Source: an uncultured Bacteroidales bacterium (GTDB lineage Bacteria > Bacteroidota > Bacteroidia > Bacteroidales > Bacteroidaceae). From it: a DNA stretch of 64,000 bases. Position 1 is the first letter of the stretch. Each line of letters starts with the position of its first letter. The DNA lies in assembly GCA_902772585.1 (NCBI GenBank), contig CACYBB010000007.1, forward strand, positions 1-64,000. Direction: 5' to 3'. The notes under the pieces were generated by a model that saw only the letters and a list, made by a program, of their open reading frames with translations, was not told the origin of the DNA and did not search any database. Below are positions 1 to 8,397 of the stretch, piece by piece. The translations under genes and the position numbers were made by a program.

Positions 1-1
1 C

Positions 2-244
2 CTGGCTGACCAGAGCAAGAAGTCGCTCTTCAAGGCTCGCGCCATGCGCAACGATGTCAGCCTGAGCACCAAGCTGTACAGCGAACTGACGGGAGAAGAG
101 GGACTCACCCCCAGCCCCTCTCCTAGCGGCGAGGGGAGTGGTAACACTGGCAGCGACAACACAGGTGGTAACCAAGGTGGAAACACCGGTGGCAACACCG
201 GAGGCGGTGACGAACCAGGCGGGGACGGAAACGACCAGAATTGA
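2..244 (+). CDS. C-terminal part of a probable HU-family (histone-like) DNA-binding protein
   Basis: The frame is open from the window edge, so the start is missing. Eighty codons are visible: a short basic stretch (LADQSKKSLFKARAMRN) followed by a glycine/asparagine-rich tail ending GGDGNDQN. Bacteroidales HU-related proteins often carry such low-complexity tails, and the next gene is a smalltalk peptide, which in this group usually follows an HU-like gene; the family call rests mainly on that context. The tail includes a stretch LTPSPSPSGEG encoded by a GC-rich palindrome (104-145). The DNA-binding domain itself lies outside the window, so other secreted or structural proteins cannot be excluded. 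Confidence 0.45.
   Translation: MADQSKKSLFKARAMRNDVSLSTKLYSELTGEEGLTPSPSPSGEGSGNTGSDNTGGNQGGNTGGNTGGGDEPGGDGNDQN
104..145. repeat. GC-rich palindromic repeat inside the HU-like coding sequence
   Basis: The arms CCCCTC (115-120) and GAGGGG (131-136) flank a 10-base loop. The repeat is translated in frame as LTPSPSPSGEG, a peptide I recall as recurring in unrelated Bacteroidota proteins (from memory, not checked). It looks like a dispersed palindromic element tolerated in a flexible tail. Confidence 0.5.
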
Positions 245-290
245 TGGCTGATGTAAGATGGCTGAGGGCTGATGTCTGAGGACTGAGGCT
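242..290. repeat. Low-complexity GATGGCTGATGTAAG-type spacer repeat
   Basis: Degenerate short units built on CTGATG, GGCTGA and GATGTAAG begin at the stop codon of the HU-like gene and run about 50 bases. The same flavour recurs, in reverse complement, inside the DUF6057 gene (27043-27066). Confidence 0.5.
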
Positions 291-346
291 CCAGCCTCTT
301 AAAACTCAAAACTTGAAATTATGAAGAAAAACGAATGTGTAATTTA

Positions 347-450
347 AGAAACGAATTACCAGATTCGCAACGCCTTTGTGGATAAAATTAGGGCTAATTA
401 GGATAATTCTTCGACTAAAGATCGAAGTGTGGCGTTGCAATCGTTTCTAA
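347..450. repeat. Inverted pair of a dispersed repeat (core GGCGTTGC-AATC)
   Basis: One copy at 347-374 reads AGAAACGAATTACCAGATTC followed by GCAACGCC. A partial inverted copy at 427-450 reads GTGTGGCGTTGCAATCGTTTC. The pair could fold as a long imperfect hairpin. The first form recurs at 33302-33333 and the second at 20469-20491, always in spacers. Confidence 0.6.
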
Positions 451-490
451 GAAAAAAGAGATTCGTTTCAAGAAAAAAATGAATTTGAGT

Positions 491-607
491 ATGAAGAAGA
501 ATGGTATTATTGAGGTGGCGGTGAAGGTGATAGTAGCCGCACTCACAGCGTTCCTGACGGCAATTACGACTACGTCGTGCGCAGGTTATGGACCGATTAC
601 GATGTAA
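491..607 (+). CDS. Smalltalk-type small hydrophobic peptide
   Basis: A 38-residue peptide, MKKNGIIEVAVKVIVAALTA at the N-terminus, then a serine/threonine-rich stretch with a single cysteine (TTTSCAGYG). A basic start, one hydrophobic helix and a TTSC motif fit the small Bacteroidota family annotated as smalltalk protein, which is usually found just after HU-like genes, as here. Its role is unknown; the SC could be a lipobox-like site. An in-frame ATG at 479 would add four residues; I prefer 491 because family members begin MKK. A good terminator follows at 646-690. Confidence 0.75.
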   Translation: MKKNGIIEVAVKVIVAALTAFLTAITTTSCAGYGPITM

Positions 608-650
608 GAGGGATGATGTAAGATGTAAGAGGGAAGATGTAAGAGAAGAG
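604..650. repeat. Tandem GATGTAAG(AGG) low-complexity repeat
   Basis: Degenerate tandem copies of GATGTAAG, GATGTAAGAGGG and GGAAGATG run from the smalltalk stop codon to the following terminator. The reverse complement of this flavour encodes part of the signal peptide of the lipoprotein at 28084. Confidence 0.55.
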
Positions 651-690
651 GGAACTGACAGACGAGCTGTCGGTCCCCTCTTTATTTCTT
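646..690 (+). terminator. Rho-independent terminator after the smalltalk gene
   Basis: A 16-base stem, 646-661 against 667-682, with loop ACGAG, one mismatch and one G-T pair, is followed by a T-rich run (TTTATTTCTTTC). The 691-949 stretch beyond it is AT-rich spacer with nothing clear except a weak promoter. Confidence 0.75.
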
Positions 691-869
691 TCTGAAAGAA
701 TATGACTGCCGTCAAAAAAAGAAAATGCAAACATCTGCAAAATCGTTTTTCCAGTTTTATGCACGTTTTTTGTTTTTAAATTCGTGAAAAATATGAATTT
801 GGAGATAATATTCTATAAAACGTAGAGTGATTTTAGACAAAAACAGTACAAAGCTAATATTTTTTTTAT

Positions 870-877
870 TATATTCG
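870..877 (+). promoter_or_regulatory. Weak -7 box for the surface protein gene
   Basis: TATATTCG differs by one base from the TAnnTTTG consensus and lies 72 bases before the ATG at 950. No clear TTTG box is found 19-21 bases upstream. Confidence 0.3.
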
Positions 878-949
878 CACCAAAATTAAACTTTCCAGAC
901 TTAGTTCAAACAGGACTCAAAGATAAAATATTTAATTACTAATAACTAT

Positions 950-3522
950 ATGAAGATGAGAAGACTTCTATTTTTAGTAACAACCATGCTCTTGATGGTG
1001 CAGGGTGCAAGTGCTTGGAACGGCTCGGGAACATCCGGAGACCCATACCTTATCGCAAGTCCTGCCGACTGGGAAACGTTCGCCACGAGTACTGACGAAT
1101 ATAGCGACACGTTTTTCAAGTTGACTGCCGATATCACTGTCACACCCTCACTTTCAACTACACCGCGACAGGAAATAATGCTGCACCCTTTGCATATATT
1201 ACAGGTGCAACTATCAAGAATCTCAGGGTGGCAGGTACCATAAATACCGGATATAAGTTTGCCGCCGGTATTGCTGCCCAAACCGATGGTACCACCAATA
1301 TTACAAACTGCCAAAGTAGCGTTACTATCAATTCTTCGGTTGATGGCGATGGCACACACGGCGGATTGATTGGCTGTCAGTCAAGTGGTACGCTTACCAT
1401 CAACAGCTGCTTGTTCGATGGCGAGTTGTTGGGGGCAAAGACCACTAGTTGCGGTGGATTTGTGGGCTGGGTTTCAAATAATTCAGGCTACCACACTTAC
1501 ATCTCCAATTCGCTCTTTGCGCCGGCAAATATTACTGTTAAAGCCCCCACTTTCTGCCGTCATAATAGTAGTACACTCCATCTTGAAGCTAGTACCTGCT
1601 ACTACATTACCCCCAATTGGACTGCCTCTACCGTTCAGGGCACCAATGCCAACAGCATGACTACTGCAGCGTTAGTAACAGCGCTTAACGGCAGCAATAA
1701 GAACTGGTGTATTCATCGCGGCAATGCCATTCCAATCATGGTGAACCTGGTAATCAGCACTAAGGCCCAGTGGGATACGTTTGCCGCAAATGTGGGCAAC
1801 TACGACAGCAAATATGTGCAATTGGGTGCCAATATCGGAACGGCAAATGATCCGATTACCACGATGACAACGAAAAGCACATCTTTTAGAGGTATTTTTG
1901 ATGGAAATGGCAAAACGATGACTGTCAATTTCTCTGCAGATACAGGAAATGAAGGGGCTTTCCGTTACCTCAATGATGGTACTATCATGAATCTGACTAT
2001 CACGGGAACTGTGACGGCGGGAGGCAATTACGCGAGCGGACTGGTGGCAAGAACTTCAGGGGGCGATTGCCTTATAGACAATTGTGTAGTGAACACCAAT
2101 GTCGCAGGAAGCGGGTATGCCGGAGGTATTGTAGCTCATGGTGATAACGCGACCAAACTGACTATCACCAACTGTATCTACGGAGGAGAGATATCGAAGG
2201 TCAGTAGTTTTTCAGGTGGAATACTTGGATGGTACAATAATGATGGGACAATGGATCTCGTTATCAACAATTGTTTGTGCAAGGGTATTTATACGGGTAC
2301 CGCAGATTTCCATCCCATTGGTCTGAAAAGAGCAAGTAACTGTTCTTTTAAGTCCATCAGTTGTACCAACTGCTACTATACAACAAATCCTCATAATCCA
2401 GGAGGTCGTAATTTCACAGACGGCACAAAAGTATATTCCATCCTTGCAGGCACCGATGTAACTATCAGCGGTCTTGGTACTGCCACTAGCACTTATGAGC
2501 ATAATGTCATCACAGTCTACTCGCATGGTATCAAGTATAACTTAAACAGCACTGATTACTATTACGCTGGCGGCGACGAGGTAGTCAGCCTTAACCTTGC
2601 CCACGGCTCTAAGACAGGCTATACTTTTAGCAACTACGAAGTGTCTGGTGGTGGCTCGCTGACCAACCTCACCGCCACTAGTGCAACCCTCACTATGTCT
2701 GCCGCTAACCAGACCATTGACGCCCAATGGACCGAGAATGTCGCCACGCTGAATGAGACGACCAATGCCTTAGACGAGCTGACAGCGATGAGCGGAAAGC
2801 AGACCAAGGTGACGTTTACCCGTTCCGAACTGACGGCAAACTCCTATTCGACGATGTGCCTGCCATTCGACTTTACTGCTCCCTCAGGCTGCACCTTCTA
2901 TGCCTTTACGGGCGTGGAATGGAGCACGACGAACGACCAATGGGAGGCAACCATTACGGAGCAGGCTTCTGCAACAACGCTCAGCGCTCACACACCCTAC
3001 ATATTCAAGTGTACAGGCACTTCCGCCACCTTCACCAACAACGCCGTTATAGCTGCCAGCAGCTACGATAACGCACTGGTAGAGGTCGGCGCCACATCGG
3101 GAACAGATCAGGCCTGGAAGTTCAAGGGGACTTACACTCCACTCTCCTGGGCCAGCGCTGACCCGACAGAGCCCACCTACGGATTCTCCACCTATGTGCC
3201 TAATGAAACCATCGCTGCCGGAACATTCGTAAGGTTCGTAAAGGAGGCGTCACTCGCACCGTTCCGTGCACGCCTTATCTATAGCGGCACAGACACCCAT
3301 CTGAACGCGCCACGTCGTGCTGGTGCCAACGAACTCCCCGTAATCATCATTGTACGAATCATAGGTATTAACGGTGAGACGACATCCATCGGTACGCTCG
3401 ATACCCGCACGGGGGAAGTGACTACCGATGGCTGGTACACGCTGGGCGGCATGAAACTAAAAGGCCAGCCCAATCAACAAGGTATTTATATTCATAACGG
3501 AAGAAAGGAGGTAATACGATGA
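950..3522 (+). pseudogene. Frameshifted GLUG/InlB-repeat surface protein
   Basis: The gene starts at ATG 950 with a signal peptide (MKMRRLLFLVTTMLL...ASA) and reads to about 1140, then continues in a different frame from about 1141 to the stop at 3520-3522. It has two copies of a roughly 190-residue GLUG-like beta-helix module, each opening with W(E/D)TFA..., then an InlB/Flg_new-type repeat around 2515-2730, a domain of unknown role, and a Prevotella-style tail YTLGGMKLKGQPNQQGIYIH. At the frame junction the first module lacks the segment that reads SFRGIFDGNG in the second (about 22-27 codons). The damage is therefore an out-of-frame internal deletion rather than a one-base slip. The intact protein would be an exported adhesin-like or carbohydrate-binding protein. 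It ends in ATGA overlap with a peptide gene, preceded by AAGAAAGGAGG. Confidence 0.75.
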
Positions 3523-3632
3523 AGAAAACTTATATAAAACCTACGACAAAAACAATCGAAATACAACAAAGTAAAATGCTCTGTGGCAGTAATCCTAACA
3601 ACCCTCCACAGTGGCCTTACCCAGGAGGATAA
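3519..3632 (+). CDS. 37-residue peptide coupled to the surface protein gene
   Basis: The ATG at 3519 overlaps the stop of the preceding gene (ATGA) and has a strong AAGAAAGGAGG at 3501-3511, rare in this phylum. The product begins MKKTYIKPTTKTIEIQQSKM, continues LCGSN, and ends in a proline/tryptophan-rich tail finishing PYPGG. I recall many unannotated Prevotella and Bacteroides peptides with the same plan: KK.YI.P near the start and M-L-(A/C)-(A/G)-S about 20 residues in. Function is unknown; a leader-core precursor or a small partner of the surface protein are both possible. Confidence 0.6.
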   Translation: MKKTYIKPTTKTIEIQQSKMLCGSNPNNPPQWPYPGG

Positions 3633-3734
3633 ATGCACCAGGGTAAGAGAATTTATGTGAGAGGTGTCGTTATCATTACTTGGTACGAGCAACATTTGGG
3701 ACAGGTAAATAGTGAAATATGAAGCAAGGATGCT

Positions 3735-5096
3735 TTACTTTCCGACGCAGAAATTCTTAAAGATATTTCCGAGAACTTCGTTGGTGGTTATTTGGCCACC
3801 AGTAATCTCGGAGAGAATGTCAAGGACATCGCGCAAATCTTCGGAGAGGAGATCGCCGCTGATGCCTTGTTGCAGACCGCTGATGACACGAGTAAGCGAC
3901 TGATGAGCACGAGTCAGAGCGTCGTAATGGCGGGCGTTGATGACGATGACATCGGAGTCGGAAAGGGTAGGGATGTCGGCTGCGTCATAGATGGCTTGCT
4001 CCAACTCGTTGATTCCTGTTCCAAACTTGGCGCTAATGGCGAGATGTGGTGAATTTAACAAATTGTAACTATTGTTATCGAGCTTATCAATCTTATTTCT
4101 AATGATTATAAGCTTCTTGTTTTCAGTTTGTTTCGATATTTTGTTAATTTCTTCTGTTGTGGGCTTTTCGTCGATAAGCCAAAGGACGATTCGAGCCTTC
4201 TGAATAGCCTGAAAAGTACGTTCAATACCTATCTGCTCGACCTGATCGGTGGTCTGACGGATGCCTGCCGTATCAATGAAACGGAACTGGACACCATGTA
4301 TCTCCATCACATCCTCGATGGTGTCGCGCGTGGTGCCGTGAACATCGGAAACAATTGCTCGCTCATCTTTCAAAAGAGCGTTAAGGAGGGTTGACTTGCC
4401 TACGTTGGTCTTTCCGATAATGGCAACGGGGATACCTTGTTTGATGGCGTTTCCAATATCGAAAGAGTGAACGAGATTGGTGATGTGTTTGTCAATTTTA
4501 TTTGCAAGAGATAGCAACTCTGAACGGTCTGCAAATTCCAAGTCTTCATGGTCTGAGAAGTCTAGTTCCAACTCCAAGAGTGAGGTGAGTTTCAGCAGTT
4601 GTTCACGGAGTTGTGCGAGCAACGACGAGAAATGACCACGCAACTGACTCATGGCAATATCGTGAGTGGCTTTGTTGCTCGAGGCAATGAGGTCGGCAAC
4701 GGCTTCAGCCTGTGAGAGGTCTATTTTCCCGTTAAGATAGGCCCGCTGAGTATATTCGCCAGGGTTAGCCATTCGGCAACCTTGCTGACAGAGCAGCTCC
4801 AATACCTTATTTAATATATAGCGCGAGCCGTGGCAACAGATTTCCGCGCTGTCTTCACCAGTATAGCTGTGGGGAGCGCGGAAGACGGAAACCAATACCT
4901 CGTCGATGATTTGTGGCGACGAAATCGCCACACACTCGACGATGTGGCCATAGTGGATGGTGTTGGCCTGGGCTGTTGTGAGGTCTTTGGTGAAGATACG
5001 AGAAAGAATCTCAAGTGCCTGAGCACCTGAGATTCTGATGATTCCTAATGCGCCACCTGGTGCGGTGGCCAAAGCACATATTGTGTCGTTGTTCAT
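3735..5096 (-). CDS. mnmE: tRNA uridine-5-carboxymethylaminomethyl GTPase MnmE
   Basis: With MnmG this GTPase modifies the wobble uridine of several tRNAs in the cytoplasm. The 453-residue length is normal. Visible are the N-terminal folate-binding domain (about 1-120), a central helical domain, the inserted G domain with Walker A GKTNVGKST (about 228-236), the TTRDT and DTAG switch motifs, NKID, and the C-terminal cysteine motif as FCVGK, the last five residues (usual form CIGK). The ATG at 5096 overlaps the stop of the upstream nucleoside phosphorylase by one base. It is the last gene of the PD40-udp-mnmE operon. Confidence 0.95.
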   Translation of the reverse strand: MNNDTICALATAPGGALGIIRISGAQALEILSRIFTKDLTTAQANTIHYGHIVECVAISSPQIIDEVLVSVFRAPHSYTGEDSAEICCHGSRYILNKVLELLCQQGCRMANPGEYTQRAYLNGKIDLSQAEAVADLIASSNKATHDIAMSQLRGHFSSLLAQLREQLLKLTSLLELELDFSDHEDLEFADRSELLSLANKIDKHITNLVHSFDIGNAIKQGIPVAIIGKTNVGKSTLLNALLKDERAIVSDVHGTTRDTIEDVMEIHGVQFRFIDTAGIRQTTDQVEQIGIERTFQAIQKARIVLWLIDEKPTTEEINKISKQTENKKLIIIRNKIDKLDNNSYNLLNSPHLAISAKFGTGINELEQAIYDAADIPTLSDSDVIVINARHYDALTRAHQSLTRVISGLQQGISGDLLSEDLRDVLDILSEITGGQITTNEVLGNIFKNFCVGK

Positions 5097-5971
5097 TAGA
5101 TGCGGTCGAGAACCTTTTGGATGATGGTATCGATGGAACTCTTGTAGTCGGTATTCATCTTCTGGGCATAGCGGTTAGCTATGACCATACAGCAGGTCAT
5201 AGCGTGGTGGCCCAGGAGTGAAGCGAGACCAGCAAGAGCAGACGACTCCATCTCGAAGTTACAAATCTTCATGCCCTCATACTCGAAGGCTTCAATCTTC
5301 TTGTTCTGCTCGGGATCGCCGACGGCAGCACGGAGCTGACGGCCCTGAGGACCATAGAAACCACCACAGGCAACAGTATAGCCCTTGACCATGTCGTCGG
5401 CAGCGATGCGGTCGATGAGTTCACGGTCGGCAACGGCTACATAAGGAGCACCCTTGATGGGGTTCCAGTCCATGTGCTTCTTGAAGACTTCCTCCATCTT
5501 CAGGTCGCAGACGTCGTTGCGTCCAGCATAGAAGTTGAGCAGGCCATCGAAGCCGATACTCTTGACAGAGGCGATGAACGAACCGGTAGGTGTGAAGGGC
5601 TGCAAACCACCGCAGGTACCGATGCGTACCATTGTCAGGGCACGATGCTCGGGCTTCTCCTCGCGGGTAGCGTAGTCGATGTTGGCCAGCGTGTCGAGTT
5701 CGTTGACAACGATGTCGATATTGTCGCAGCCGATGCCGTGCGACTGGCAGGTGATGCGCTTGCCTTTGTACATACCGGTAATGGTGTGGAACTCGCGAGA
5801 GGATACCTCGTGCTCAATGCTATCGAAATGGGCAGCAACGGTGTTAACACGGGCGGGGTCGCCTACGAGGATAACCTTGTCAGCTAGGAATTCGGGCTTC
5901 AGATGAAGGTGGAAACATGAGCCGTCACCATTGATGATGAGTTCGGACTCGGGAAAATGTTTTTTTGCCAT
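5096..5971 (-). CDS. udp: Nucleoside (uridine) phosphorylase
   Basis: A 291-residue member of the PNP/UDP phosphorylase family, which splits nucleosides with phosphate to base and ribose-1-phosphate for pyrimidine or purine salvage. Seen: VILVGDPARV near residue 35, IGTCGGL near residue 118, and NFEMESSAL near residue 240, the nucleoside- and ribose-binding motifs of the family. The E-M-E motif fits; the exact substrate (uridine or a wider range) cannot be told from sequence. It lies 4 bases after the PD40 gene and overlaps mnmE, so the three are probably one transcript. Confidence 0.85.
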   Translation of the reverse strand: MAKKHFPESELIINGDGSCFHLHLKPEFLADKVILVGDPARVNTVAAHFDSIEHEVSSREFHTITGMYKGKRITCQSHGIGCDNIDIVVNELDTLANIDYATREEKPEHRALTMVRIGTCGGLQPFTPTGSFIASVKSIGFDGLLNFYAGRNDVCDLKMEEVFKKHMDWNPIKGAPYVAVADRELIDRIAADDMVKGYTVACGGFYGPQGRQLRAAVGDPEQNKKIEAFEYEGMKICNFEMESSALAGLASLLGHHAMTCCMVIANRYAQKMNTDYKSSIDTIIQKVLDRI

Positions 5972-5975
5972 AGTA

Positions 5976-7160
5976 TTACTTGTTTTTAGTTAGAAAAGTG
6001 TTTTCAGAATTTCTTATTGCTTTTTCCAGATTATGCGTCTCACGATACAGCGTCAGTATCTCTTGCTCGTTAGAGAGAATATCGTCTTTCATCGCTTTTT
6101 GTCCCTCTCGATTTGCGGCAGCATAGAGGTCGCGCGTTTTCTCAAGTGACTGGCTGAGGTTTGCCTGACGGTTCCTCAACGTGGTGAGTTGCTGATAGCG
6201 TATGACATTCTCGCGCAACTTGAAATCAGACAGTTGGCGATAGGTGATATCATCGTTGATGACAAACGAAATGTCGGAAGAGTGGTCTTTGGGCTTCTGG
6301 GCTTGTCGGACCTCTTCCAAGCGCTGGAGAGCCAGGCTGTACTGCTCTTCATCAAACCATGTGTCGGAGATGCTGCTGATTTGCGCAAAACCATTGATTT
6401 CTTCTGGTGTATAGTCTTCGGCATTATAGGTCTCGCGTTTCTCGGATGGTACGAAGACGTAGATGCATACCTTGCCGTATTCTTGGTTGCGGTCGGTAGC
6501 GAACCAACCGAGATTGGCGTATTCGTCGATAACGTAAAGGTAGTCGTTGGCTTCGGAATTGAACGGCAAACCGATATTGACGGGACGGAGGAAACGTTTC
6601 TCTTCCTCGTCATAAGTGGTCATATAGATGTCATAGCCACCCAGTCCTTCTTCGTCACCATCAGCGGCAAAATAGAAAGTCGTGCCATCGCCCATCATGT
6701 AGGGATAGTTGACATGACGGAATTGCTGTTCGTCGTTGATGCCTTGCAGACGTACGGGCTCTGACCATTTAATGTTGTCAGACTCACGATAATAGAGGTT
6801 GCTTGTGGAGTCCGTTTCCTGCCTGGAAAAATAAAACTTATTGCCTATCTCGTTGAGATACACGAAGAAACCGTCGCGTCTGCTGTCGTGAGTGAAGTCG
6901 TCACCATCGCTGATAGTGCCTGTCTCAGGGCTAAGACGGTAATACTTCAGGAACCCATCTTTGTCAACTACGATGCTGTCGATAATCATCACTTTCTGCA
7001 TAGCAGCCTTCAAGCGTTCCAGTTTTTCCAGACGCATCTGTTCTTCGGGAGAAATCTTCTTTACACGCTGCGCCTTTTGAACACGCCTGCGTTGTCCTTC
7101 AGCAGGAATGGCCAATAATAGGATAAAGAGTGCTACTATCAGTCGGATATTCATCAGCAT
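5976..7160 (-). CDS. Exported PD40/TolB-like beta-propeller protein
   Basis: A 394-residue protein with a signal peptide (MNIRLIVALFILLLAIPAEG), a basic segment, then WD40-like PD40 repeats seen as NKFYFSRQ, GTTFYFAADGD-EGLGGYDIY and ANLGWFATDR, and a C-terminal coiled-coil part from about residue 300 rich in E, Q and R. The GGYDIY motif is typical of periplasmic propellers in Bacteroidota. Role unknown; probably an envelope scaffold. Two close ATGs (7160 and 7154) are possible. It is first in the operon with udp and mnmE and has its own promoter. Confidence 0.75.
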   Translation of the reverse strand: MLMNIRLIVALFILLLAIPAEGQRRRVQKAQRVKKISPEEQMRLEKLERLKAAMQKVMIIDSIVVDKDGFLKYYRLSPETGTISDGDDFTHDSRRDGFFVYLNEIGNKFYFSRQETDSTSNLYYRESDNIKWSEPVRLQGINDEQQFRHVNYPYMMGDGTTFYFAADGDEEGLGGYDIYMTTYDEEEKRFLRPVNIGLPFNSEANDYLYVIDEYANLGWFATDRNQEYGKVCIYVFVPSEKRETYNAEDYTPEEINGFAQISSISDTWFDEEQYSLALQRLEEVRQAQKPKDHSSDISFVINDDITYRQLSDFKLRENVIRYQQLTTLRNRQANLSQSLEKTRDLYAAANREGQKAMKDDILSNEQEILTLYRETHNLEKAIRNSENTFLTKNK

Positions 7161-7180
7161 TCGATAGGTTATATAATAGG

Positions 7181-7214
7181 CAAAGATACGAAAAAACCTG
7201 ATACAACCATCAAA
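7181..7214 (-). promoter_or_regulatory. Promoter of the PD40-udp-mnmE operon
   Basis: On the minus strand TATCTTTG (7188-7181) matches the TAnnTTTG -7 box, with a TTTG (7214-7211) 22 bases upstream. It ends 20 bases before the start codon. Confidence 0.65.
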
Positions 7215-7237
7215 ATATCGGCTACAATTAAGGATAT

Positions 7238-7993
7238 TTAATACTCTATCAGCTTGTCTGCGCTCTCCAGAGCATGCCAGAGGGAGTTACGGGCCTCTGT
7301 GTTCATCTGTTGCATCTGCTGGAAAAGGGTCGCTGCCGTCGTGCGATTGGTGTCCTTTTCATAAGGGCATAGCTTGAGTTGTTTTTCATAGTGCTGCTGT
7401 TCAGCATACTGTCTGATGTCCGCTTCCTGACACAAGCAGAGCGGACGGATAATGGTCAGCGGCATCTTCTTCATCTTCAACTTGGCAGGCATCGTCGAAA
7501 ACTGCCCTTGGAAGGTGAGGTTCATCAGCGCCGTATGGATGAGGTCGTCCTGATGGTGGCCCAAGGCTATCTTCGTACAACCGAGTCCTTGGGCAAGGTT
7601 GAAGAGTTGCTTGCGGCGCTGCCAGGAACAGAGAAAGCAGGCGGGCTTTTGTTTATGCGACGGAGAACCGTCGGGAGTAGTGGCGTCATTAGCGGGAGAA
7701 CCGCTGGGCGCGAAGCTGGTAGTAACAATGTGCAGGGGAACGCCAAGGCGGTCGCAGAAGGACTGGAGGTATGTGGTGTCCGTTTCGTAATGAATATTCT
7801 CCATACGAACGTGCAGGGCCTCGACGGTGAAGTGGGGGACGTGAACCTTGGAACGACGGGCAAGGAACTCCAACAGACAAAGGGAATCCTTGCCACCAGA
7901 CAAGCCGACGAGGATTTTATCGTCCTCGTCGATGAGCTGGAAATGTCCCAGCGCCTTGTTAAAAGTTTTCCAGAGTTTTTCTTCGAGCGTCAT
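7238..7993 (-). CDS. TtcA-family tRNA 2-thiocytidine synthetase-like protein
   Basis: A PP-loop ATPase of 251 residues that probably thiolates cytidine 32 of some tRNAs. The SGGKDS loop is at residues 32-37, the CxxC pair at 119 and 122 and further cysteines in the RPLCLCQE motif, as expected for the iron-sulfur site of TtcA. A longer upstream reading is possible, but the ATG at 7993 overlaps the stop of the upstream DUF486 gene as ATGA and gives the family N-terminus. An insertion at about residues 96-114, rich in S, P, G and T, precedes the first CxxC. It is shorter than E. coli TtcA (311), as is common in this phylum. Confidence 0.85.
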   Translation of the reverse strand: MTLEEKLWKTFNKALGHFQLIDEDDKILVGLSGGKDSLCLLEFLARRSKVHVPHFTVEALHVRMENIHYETDTTYLQSFCDRLGVPLHIVTTSFAPSGSPANDATTPDGSPSHKQKPACFLCSWQRRKQLFNLAQGLGCTKIALGHHQDDLIHTALMNLTFQGQFSTMPAKLKMKKMPLTIIRPLCLCQEADIRQYAEQQHYEKQLKLCPYEKDTNRTTAATLFQQMQQMNTEARNSLWHALESADKLIEY

Positions 7994-8358
7994 TTCATGA
8001 ACACCAGATAGACGGCGCAGATGATGAGGAAGAACGCCAAGATGTGGTTCCAATGCAGGTGTGTGCCCTGGAACATGATGTTGGCAATGATGCAGAATAC
8101 GCCCAGCGAGATACACTCCTGTATGACCTTCAACTGAATGAGATTGAAAGGTCCGCCATTTTCTACGAAGCCGAGACGATTAGCTGGAACTTGACAACAA
8201 TATTCAAAAAAAGCGATCATCCACGAAAAGGCGATGACTCCGATGAGTGGCCAGTTGTTTGAAACGCCGTTCTCTTGTAATTTCAAATGCCCATACCAAG
8301 CCAGCGTCATGAAGACGTTGCTTAGTATGAGCAATATGATAGTATATAGTCCGTTCAT
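7990..8358 (-). CDS. DUF486 (DMT_6) small membrane protein
   Basis: A 122-residue protein with about four membrane segments (MNGLYTIILLILSNVFMTLA; LIGVIAFSWMIAFFEYC; VFCIIANIMF; ILAFFLIICAVYLVFM). The motif QVPANRLGF matches the DUF486 family, distant relatives of drug/metabolite transporters of unknown substrate. The start at 8358 was preferred over an in-frame codon 33 bases upstream because it puts the first helix at the N-terminus. The ATGA overlap couples it to the TtcA-like gene. Confidence 0.8.
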   Translation of the reverse strand: MNGLYTIILLILSNVFMTLAWYGHLKLQENGVSNNWPLIGVIAFSWMIAFFEYCCQVPANRLGFVENGGPFNLIQLKVIQECISLGVFCIIANIMFQGTHLHWNHILAFFLIICAVYLVFMK

Positions 8359-8370
8359 AATTCTATTGTT

Positions 8371-8390
8371 TGTCGCTATGCATAGCGACA
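8371..8390. repeat. Perfect 20-bp palindrome
   Basis: TGTCGCTATGCATAGCGACA reads the same on both strands. It lies between the end of gltA (8398) and the DUF486 start (8358), so it would be in the 5' leader of the latter. It could be an operator or a short hairpin; no T-run follows, so it is not a classical terminator. Confidence 0.6.
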
Positions 8391-8397
8391 TACTGAA

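Noticed and set aside
604..650. CRISPR-like array
   Set aside because: Units are short and degenerate, without unique spacers of even length.
398..730. Minus-strand frame of 110 codons
   Set aside because: Opposite the smalltalk gene and its terminator; low-complexity composition.
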